Positions 56,031 through 64,000 of a stretch of 64,000 nucleotides of DNA are shown here, piece by piece; position 1 is the first letter of the stretch, and each line of letters begins with the position of its first letter. The stretch is from Climacium dendroides (Eukaryota > Streptophyta > Bryopsida > Hypnales > Climaciaceae): positions 35,278,001 to 35,342,000 of the forward strand of contig OX467082.1 of assembly GCA_950106755.1 (NCBI GenBank), in the 5' to 3' direction. The notes below the pieces were generated by a model. That model made no database searches. It had not been told where the DNA came from and was given only the letters and a program-made list of their open reading frames with translations. The position numbers and the translations under genes are program-made.

Positions 56031-58519
56031 CAATGTAAGGTATGGAATGGAAAATTGTACCTTTCTTCAATGAGAACTATAGGGTTTGGAAAGCATTTCT
56101 CATGGTTTGAGCATAAATCCTCACTTCAAGTGAAATGATGGGCAAGACACTTTGGGGAGAAGACAATGTCTTATTCATTAATTCACGCATGTTTATATGT
56201 TGTAGTGTAATGAATTTGTGGCCTTGGTGGATGTTGCATTGGTATTATGTTTGAAGATAGAAGTAGGTACTATGGAGTTTATGGCAATTTTTATTTGTTT
56301 GAATGGACATGTTTATTCTTTTTTAAATGCACAGCCATTACAATGTGCAAACAAAGTTGAAATTCGAGGATGAGGATAATGTACAACAATTTGCATATGT
56401 GTTGTAGAAATGCAGCAAATATGGAGGAACTCATGTTTGTGACAACAAGAATAGCTATTGTACAGAAGAACTATTGCAAATAATGAAATTGAATGTCATA
56501 TATAGTTCAATAGCATGGTAATCAATGCATATTAGTACAGAAGAACTACTACAAATAATGGAACTAAATGTTATAGCTCAATAGCATGGTAATCAATGTG
56601 TATTAGTATAAATTATTCAATCAAATTAGATGATATCAAGAACTTAAGTTCTCTAAAATGCTTGAGTGGATTTGACCACTTTTTTTTAGTAATATCAAAT
56701 GTTTTTTATGTAAAAAACTTCAAAGTTTAGAATTATGTACTGTGCCCATATCAACAAACCTACATGTACAAAAAGTTGCATTTTGACATTGAAAATGAGA
56801 AGGTGAGGAAAAACACTCTATACATAATGGACATTGTAGCAATGAACTCCGTGATTAGAAATAATATTTCAAGAAGTGGACCATGAAACCAATAGAAACA
56901 TGTTTGTTCCATTTGTGAAATAACAATTTAGTACCAGATGATCACTATATGTTGGTTCCAAGAAAAATGTCTTACCTCTCTCTTGGTTTTAAAGGCTTCT
57001 CTAGTAGTGTTACTTTTAGTTTGGCAAATACTGTGGTAACAACATGGGGCACATTATTTGTCCATTAAGTTAGACTATTTGTGTTGTTTGTACACCTAAT
57101 TTTTTTTTGCTTTTTTCCAAAAATATTGAAAATTGAGTTAAATAAAGGACTTCAAAGTTTATCTTAGAGTAGAGATTCCATAACTACCCACAAACTATCC
57201 ACAACTAAAACTCCTCATAATTTTCTCATTAATCAAAATGGAATGATTCAAAGCTTTCTATATATGTATAAACCTAGAGAACCAATTTCAAATTTTTATT
57301 TTTTTAATAAGTGATTTTTAAAGAAGTTTTTTTTGCTGCCTAGGCTACCCGCCAAACACTAAAAATTACATATCATTCAATAACTTTTTAACCATGTAGT
57401 CAAAAGTTATGAAAATTGTTGGGGCCTTAAAGCTACTCCTTGGGCACATGTTGTATGAAAATTTCAAAGAAAAGATAAAAAATCTCCATTTGTAGTGGGG
57501 TGCCCAAAATCACTATGTTGCTTAAAAAATACACATTAGAAGAGATTTGAGGACAAAAGAAGATTGTAGGTTCCCATGAGTTCCCGAACTACGAGATACT
57601 CTACCAAATCAGTAGTCTAACATGGCCAAGATTATGCCACATCAAATATTATTATTATTTTCTTTAATTTTTAATATTTTAATATTATGACGCATTTTAT
57701 GACGCATTCCCAACCTGGAGAACAAACCTAAAGCAATCCTACTGGACCCTCAAATCTTTTCCAATGGTTTGATCCTTTAGGGATTGAGGTAGGTGTATCC
57801 ATTTCAAATTAAGTACCCATGTGCAACCTGTAAGATGCTCAGTTTTCAATCAAAGTTGAGTTCAATTTCCAACCAAGCCTTGGAATGTGTTTTGTACCCT
57901 TTTTCTAAGTTGGAATTAATAAAGTCATGAGACATGTTCTAAAGTGGCGAGTAGGAAAGTAGTTTGGCTAAGATATTAAAAGTGTCCAGTGATTATCTAT
58001 GAATCCAGAGTACTTTTTGACTCCCAAAATTCATAGTAAATTCAAATTTGGACATGAAATTACAAATTGAAACTTGCAATCCCCATGTTTCCTATTGCTC
58101 TATGTTACACCGGAAAAAAAATTGCATTGTGTCACACTCCTCACAATTTGCTCCAAACTCCCTTATTTGATTGGAGATGGGTACCCCTTTATTGGCCCCT
58201 TATTGGCCCTCCCGAAGTTCCAGAACCTTTCCCTTTCTGATTCTCCAGAATGTTCCAGAAAGTTCCTCAGGAAGGCTCCAGAAACCTTTTTATTTTCTTT
58301 CTGATATCTCCACGGAATAACAGTTCACCACGTGGAGAACGGAAAGCCGTGTTTGTCCGGATGGATGTGACGTGGAAAAATATCCAACGGCATTCGCCGT
58401 TCCTCAGTGGTCCTTTCTCACTGTCCAACTGATAAGAAGTATTTCCACTTTTCCAGAGTGAGGAGACTGCTGACCTCACTGGCTCAGCTCAAGTGGATTG
58501 TTGGGTCTAGATTTAAACC
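56031..58519. other. AT-rich intergenic region with an old inverted repeat copy
   Basis: The segment 57130-57500 is the inverted partner of 4440-4810. Around 56450-56600 two near-copies of 'tagtacagaagaactactacaaataatg' sit in tandem. The ORF 58074-58304 and its overlaps lack motifs. No gene is seen. Confidence 0.5.
57130..57500 (-). repeat. Diverged dispersed repeat, partner of 4.4-4.8 kb
   Basis: Reverse-complement match, with indels, to 4440-4810 through blocks such as TAGAGTAGAGATTCCATAAC, 'aaaatggaatgattcaaag' and 'ggccttaaagctactcctt'. Confidence 0.6.
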
Positions 58520-58521
58520 TA

Positions 58522-58775
58522 CACTAAATAGTGAAATTAGGTTGCCCCACACTAAATTCTCGACATTCCACACTATATAAATATGTACAGTTAGTGTAGA
58601 TGGATGCAGTAATGTAGGAACCATGTAGGAACCATGTAGGAACCATGTGTGTTGCATGGGTTGGTGCATTGGTTCATGGCTCGGGTTTCGAGAATTGTTT
58701 GTGCCTCCATCTTGACAAGTGGTGAGTCACGAGGCAACTCTCCTGAGTAAGGCAACCTAATTTCACTATTTAGTG
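58522..58775. mobile_element. MITE with CACTAAATAGTGAAATTAGG termini and TA target site
   Basis: Termini of about 25 bp (CACTAAATAGTGAAATTAGG then TTGCC) are exact inverted copies at 58522 and 58775, each flanked by TA. The CACTAAA start and TA duplication match those of the pogo-like element at 21108-24416, suggesting mobilisation by that family. Inside, AGGAACCATGT is repeated three times in tandem (about 58616-58649). Confidence 0.88.
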
Positions 58776-60480
58776 TAGATCTAAGTTTTAGATTTTTGCC
58801 TTTTTTTTTTAATACATACGAATATGAAAATTCATTGAGAAAAAAACAAAAACCCACATGTTTTCCCCTTAAAACACACAAGGAAGAAAAAGAAAAAACG
58901 GCTTTAAGAAAATAACCTTACTCAGTTAGGTTGTAATTTTAATTCAAAGATTAAAACAAAAGAGTCTATGGCAAGTGACTTCCAAACATTCTTTACCAAT
59001 ACCTGTCTTTTAACCTCAAGATAACCTGGTATGAAACAGAGAATGAAATGAGGTGGCCAAAATTATGTGATACAAAGAAAGGATGATTTTAGTTTTTTGT
59101 CATCACCTATATTCTTGAGGATTTACAGTGTTTTGGAGACCCAAGAACATCACTTTACGATGTCATGTAAAATTTAATCCCTAAATACCCAAGGTCTTTT
59201 TTGAGCTTTTAGGAATTTGCTCTAAATTGAATAAAATGCCAACATTTTGACAAGTTGTATCAATTTTTTTTAATTGTCACTTTACAAATTCAAACGAGAC
59301 ATATTGGAGATCACATAGGAAAAGAAAACACAACAATGTCACTTATGGATTGAATGATTATAATGTTTGATCATTGGGATGTTAAAATTCCAAAAGTGAT
59401 TTGAAGTTTTTCCATTTTCTTTTCATGTCTCAAATCTAAAAAGTTGGTCACCAAAAAAATATGAGGATAAAGGGCCTAATATGTATAACCGCAATCAATT
59501 TATGTTTTTTCAAAATCTAATCTACAATTTTTTTCTAATGTGATTTTTTCTCCAAGATCCAGTATATTTGAGGTTCATTTCCAATTGAAGTTGTCAACAT
59601 TGCAGAAAGTCAAGATTGCAATGGCCCCCTTGTACAAAATCTTGAATACAAAAATCATAATCAATCAATTTCAATATTGTATTTTTGATGCTAAAACTAG
59701 ACATCAAAAAAGTTTTTTTCTAAAATAGAAACCTCTAAGAATAACAACTTGGTTAGATTTTATTTAACTTCAAAATATTGTCGACACCAAAATTTGGTAC
59801 CTTGGGCATTTAGGGATTAATAATGGAGATTCAACATAACATTGTATATTTAGGCAATGGTCTTCCCTATGTTGAGTAAAGTATTATACTTTGCTAAATG
59901 CTTGGGAGGGATTTTTTAGTTAATTTATGGATTGAAGAGGGGTGAGGAGCCACACAAGACAATTTTGTTCACTATAAAGGGCCCCTTTTCAAGAATGCTA
60001 GAGGCTCCTTACCTCATTGGTGAATAATGCTATAAAAGGTTAATTAGAAGTTTTACATACATCAATTCATCATTAAATACACCTCATGTGATTCGTGAGT
60101 GAAAAAGGAATGCAAAGTGAAACACCCAAAACCATCCTTACACCAAATGATTATTAAACTGTCCCCAAATTGAATTGCTATTGGTTGACTAGTGATTTTT
60201 TAGATTTGGGATTTGGGATCAAGCTATGTGACGGTTTCAATGTCCTATAATTTTTTACTTTGGAAATTCATGAAAATTCAATGTTTTATCCATATTATAA
60301 TTTTAAAAAAATTAATGATTTTCAATTGCTATTGTATACTACAAAAATGTTTTTTCAATGCCCAATTTTTAATTTCCAAAATTGAGAGAAATGACAAACA
60401 CACTCAATAAAATGATTTTTATTTTTTTATTAAATTTTTTTTTCTAGCATTTTCTTGCATTTTCTCGAAGTTCACATTCG
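58776..60480. other. AT-rich intergenic region with an old inverted repeat copy
   Basis: 59340-59800 is the inverted partner of 870-1340. No gene is recognised in the remainder. Confidence 0.5.
59340..59800 (-). repeat. Diverged dispersed repeat, partner of 0.87-1.34 kb
   Basis: Reverse-complement match in conserved order, including GAAAGTCAAGATTGCAATGG, TCAAATCTAAAAAGTTGGTC and GTCGACACCAAAATTTGGTA. Confidence 0.6.
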
Positions 60481-61658
60481 AATTCCGAATCAGAATCTCC
60501 GTGTATCCAAGATATGCCTGCCCATCATGCTGGTCGGTACATAAAGATACCACCCCCATCATATCTTCCTTCCGCAAGATACGAACTGAAATCCACGAGT
60601 TTTACGTAAATATCATAGATGATCTCGACCCTTGTGTGCACCTACCCCAGTGTGCTTGTGTGCACTTGCTGCGCCATTTGTATAAGAGGGCTCGCGCTGC
60701 GATGATTCTCCAAGCAGAACAATCGCAATTGCAGAGTACCTCTGTTTCCAAGACGTAGCCATTCCAATCGCAGGGTCAGTATAGTAGTGATGTGACCTCA
60801 TCCGCCGTTTTGTGTTTCTTTCCTTTCCAACAATTAACAACAATAACTGAAACTGGGTGTAACCTTAGTGTCAGTGGAGGAAATGGTAGTCTTGTTGGTG
60901 TGGTTGAGGAGCTTGACAATTCAACTCATTCTGGAGTTTTGATGGCAGTGTTGACAGGGATCCCACTCCCGTGTCAGTCGTTGAATGTGGAGTTCAATTG
61001 TAGCGTCGGTTTTTTCCATGAGGTTTGAGGACGTTTGGGAGAGAAGAAGTTTCAGAGGCAGTCCTTTGGGAGGGAGATGATTAGGGTTCGAAAAAGCTGA
61101 GGATGTAGTCTGAGAATATAAATTGAGGATAGAAGGCGAGGTTCTTGTTGTTTTTCTGAGAGAATATTTTGGAGCTTTGAAGAATTTGGACGGGTGGAGG
61201 GACTGAGTTACGTGTGTGTTGAGATTTCATTAGTTGGATTATGTATGATGGAAGCTTGTGTTGGAGGGGAAGGATGTAGGAAACATGGCGCATGCGAACA
61301 GTACGACGTGTGTGGGAGAGAAGCTTTTGTGTTGTGTCTTGGTCTGTTTCTGTCAGCTTTAGGGCTGGTTGTGAGTCAGGGTATGGAGTGTAGAGAGGCC
61401 CGCTGTGACTTGAGTGGAGGACTCAACCTCAGAGTATGTGTTTGGATGCTACATTCTTAAGTTTCTCTAGAGTGAATCTCTTTCTTTTGAGCGTCAATTA
61501 GCTTGCTTCCTCCTCTTTAGAGTTGAATAGTTTTCACGACAACACTATTCACACTCCTATGCTTCAATGATAAATGACAGGTAGGGTGTCCACCTTCTTT
61601 TGGAATTCACAGGAAGTAGACAGAAGAGGATTAACAGGAGTCACAAGAAGAAGGAAGC
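60481..61658 (+). promoter_or_regulatory. Presumed promoter and 5' UTR of the PRMT4 gene
   Basis: G+C rises from about 60480 towards the PRMT4 start codon at 61659. Short frames (60501-60758, 60792-61028, 61194-61460) have no family motifs. The stretch is best read as promoter and 5' leader; one of the frames might be an upstream exon or uORF, which I cannot decide. Confidence 0.45.
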
Positions 61659-64000
61659 ATGAAGAGCTCGAGCTCAGACTCGCCACTGCCTGAGACGTTT
61701 AATGGCATGTCGCTGTTTCCATTGACAGAGACGGTCATTGATGGAACGTCGGAAGTGTGGCCCACTTTTGGTCGCCCAGTGACCGTTTTTGCTGTCCTGA
61801 GGACGGACAAGCAAGGGGCGTTTGTGGAAATTTATCGCGTTCCTCGTACTACTGCTGAAGTCGACAAGGTGGATCTCTTGAAGAGATGCTATTTACATCT
61901 GACACAGGTCGGTTCTCTCATCCATGCTCTGTATTTCAAATTTAACAACCTGCAGGATTAGAATTTGGGGAGCTGTGTTTGTGCATTTTCCCAATTTCCC
62001 CATGTTAATGGGAGGCCTCTAATTAGCACTTTCAACCTACCCGTTGAGACCGAATTTATTAGTGGGAGTCAAAGTATGAGTGGGAGTTGCATCCTGGAAG
62101 CTCTAGTGGATAATGCCATTTTTTGTGCCATTTTTTTGTGGTAAGTGGATAGGGATGAGTTGCAAGGGAATAGGGATGACGTTTACAGTTCACTGAATTC
62201 TATTGTGTCTCCAGCTACTTTGAATTAAAATTGGAGGAAGGAGAGAGGATTTTGGACTTGATTGAGGGTCAACATTTTGTTGACTTCGAGAAGGATGGGG
62301 CCTTGTCACTAAAGAGTGGTGTTTGTATTGGATGAGCTCATATTTCTGTCAGAAATCTTAGTAGCCAAGCGATCTTATTATCTGCAGATCATGAAAGTAG
62401 GGCCGAAGCTTCAGATGTGGACTGTCGATGAATCAAATGGTATTGATGGACATTCTAAGGTGTGCTTGTTACCTATTGGTCTCTAATGCGGTCCATGCGT
62501 ATGATTGCAGCATGATTTTTTGGACTTGATCTTAGCCTTCTGCACTAATGTGGTGTGATTTTTAGAATTGCTGATCTACCGCTGGTCCTGATGCAGACGA
62601 CGTCATTTGGACTACAATTCAGTTTGCAGAGGGCGAACGATAATTTTCACACTGCAATTCTGGAGCTTAAAAGCAATGCCGCAAAGCTCGGTACTGTCAA
62701 CTTGTCAAATTTCGCAAGGGCCTCCTGTTTAAGAATTCAATTTTGCTTGGCAGTGTTTGGAGAGGTCCTTCTAGTTTGCTATTCAGAAAGGATCGTTTAG
62801 CCTTCTGGTTTTTGTTTGATTAGCAGAGAATGCTGTGAGACGAGACTATACTCTGTAGCTCTACTTGTAATGCTGTTTGTTGGTACTGTGCAGAACAAGT
62901 CAATTCTAGTGATATTAGTATAGGGACGGAGAACAAATTTGAAAAAAAGATCGAGTCATCGTCTGCTAAAATGTACTTCCGTTATTATGGGCAGCTGTTA
63001 CATCAACAGAATATGATGCAAGACTACGTCCGAACAGGTGTGGTTAGAGTCTTTGTGTCTGATTGTTTACTAATTTTCAATTGTAGATATTTTATGAGGA
63101 CTCGAATTGAGAGCTGGAGGTTTGAGCAAAAATATTTGACATGTATCTAATTGTGGACATTGAGGTCCACTTTCGGTAGTAGCTCGGTTATGTCACATCA
63201 ACTTCTCCTACTTGGCAAACCAGAAAGTGACTCCCTTGCCGAGCATGGAGAACAGTTGTTTATGGTTGTACATCCTCAAGCTGATACTGAAAGTTATTTT
63301 ATTCATAACTGATTCTCTACTTTTGCAATCATGTGTGCTTGAAATTGGGAACCAGGCACGTACTATGCAGCTGTGATAGAAAACCATGCAGACTTTCATG
63401 GCAAAGTTGTGGTTGATGTTGGTGCTGGTAGTGGCATCCTGTCACTTTTTGCAGCCCAGGCAAGTACCCAACTTTCCAATTTTTCTAGTCTCTTAATTGG
63501 GGAGGCAAGGTTGTCATCTTTTGAGGACCAGTGCTCGTAAATCCTCTCCAAGTTTAGTGACAGAAAATTGTATAAATATATCTTACTTATGTGCTCTTAA
63601 CAAATGCCACTTCATTTTTGAGTATGTGAGAGAGAAGGCTCCATGTTGAAGATTTTGGCACATTAGAGATATTCTTGAATTGTGTCAATGTGGAGGTGTT
63701 GACCTTGTGTCAGGAACTAATGGTAAGAGCCAGTTTAAAATTGATGACCCTGATTGAATTTGTGAGTGCTGACATGCATTTTTTTTATTGTTCGTTTTTA
63801 TTGGAAAAATAAGGTTGAAAACTCTGAGGTTGATTACTCGTTCCCGCGTCTGCTTGCTTGTTGTGAACTGTGCCTTTCATTTTGGTCTGACCTCAGGGAC
63901 TTAATGTGTCATGTGTTGGTGGTGCTTCACAGGCAGGCGCTAAGCATGTGTATGCAGTGGAGGCCTCAGGCATGGCAGAATATGCACGCAAACTGGTGGC
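61659..64000 (+). CDS. PRMT4/CARM1-type protein arginine methyltransferase, 5' part
   Basis: Exons supported by phase are 61659-61907, 62388-62459, 62597-62690, 62894-63037, 63356-63459 and 63933 to the window edge. The N-terminal PH-like region (e.g. [20 protein letters not shown]) is weakly conserved. The core is unmistakable: [38 protein letters not shown], then motif [18 protein letters not shown] and [20 protein letters not shown]. The YFxYYG motif and GxGxG SAM-binding loop define class I PRMTs; [14 protein letters not shown] is specific to the CARM1/PRMT4 group, which asymmetrically dimethylates histone H3R17 and other proteins. The fifth intron uses a GC donor (CAG|gcaagt at 63460). 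A coding-like stretch at 62212-62335 ([18 protein letters not shown]...) may be a further exon, but it does not join in phase with my exon 1. Confidence 0.93.

Overview
This is nuclear DNA of a land plant. The evidence is multi-exon genes with GT-AG introns, plant-type gene families (a DUF1218 membrane protein, a single-domain plant sulfurtransferase, a PRMT4/CARM1 methyltransferase), telo-box motifs upstream of a ribosomal protein gene, and abundant plant-style transposons. The few genes are moderately GC-rich islands in long AT-rich, repeat-filled intergenic DNA. Medium introns and this layout would suit a moss or other early-diverging plant, but the sequence does not fix the species.

Four host genes are supported. 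(1) The 5' end of a 60S ribosomal protein L3 gene leaves the window on the minus strand at 1-198, with a triple CCCTAA telo-box just upstream. (2) A three-exon DUF1218 four-TM protein lies at 11858-13467 (+). (3) A six-exon rhodanese/sulfurtransferase (STR16-like) lies at 31073-33612 (+), with the intact active-site loop CQSGRR. (4) The 5' part of a PRMT4/CARM1-type arginine methyltransferase lies at 61659-64000 (+, cut by the window edge) and uses a GC-AG intron. I derived the exon joins by reading phases across splice sites.

The most striking object is a nested giant Mutator-like element (MULE) at 38645-55017, about 16.4 kb. It is bounded by an 11-bp direct repeat (CTCAAACACGC) and by imperfect terminal inverted repeats sharing TCTCACCCCTTCTTTTA. 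It is inserted in the LTR of a decayed Ty3/gypsy element whose primer-binding site and gag remnant lie at 36245-37451. It carries two convergent genes. On the plus strand is a MULE transposase (zinc motif, DDE core, C-terminal SWIM finger) with five in-frame stops and one frameshift. On the minus strand is a roughly 1,600-residue protein combining a BED-like zinc finger, a second Cys cluster and a C-terminal Ulp1/C48 cysteine protease with all catalytic residues. The element is peppered with an 8-mer, GAAACACT. It has telo-box clusters at both gene starts, an internal 70-bp tandem array, a CACTA-type MITE, and a ~297-bp T-rich satellite near its right end.

Other mobile DNA: a pogo-like DDE element (21108-24416) with TA target duplication, a 40-bp internal tandem array and a transposase with two stops; a MITE with related CACTAAA termini (58522-58775); a TA-flanked MITE directly before the pogo element (20735-21026); a 357-bp near-perfect palindrome (29730-30086); a LINE remnant with a zf-RVT motif (34390-35450); two inverted LTR-like repeat copies either side of the DUF1218 gene; and pairs of diverged inverted repeats linking the two ends of the window. 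The rest is AT-rich intergenic sequence in which I recognise no gene.
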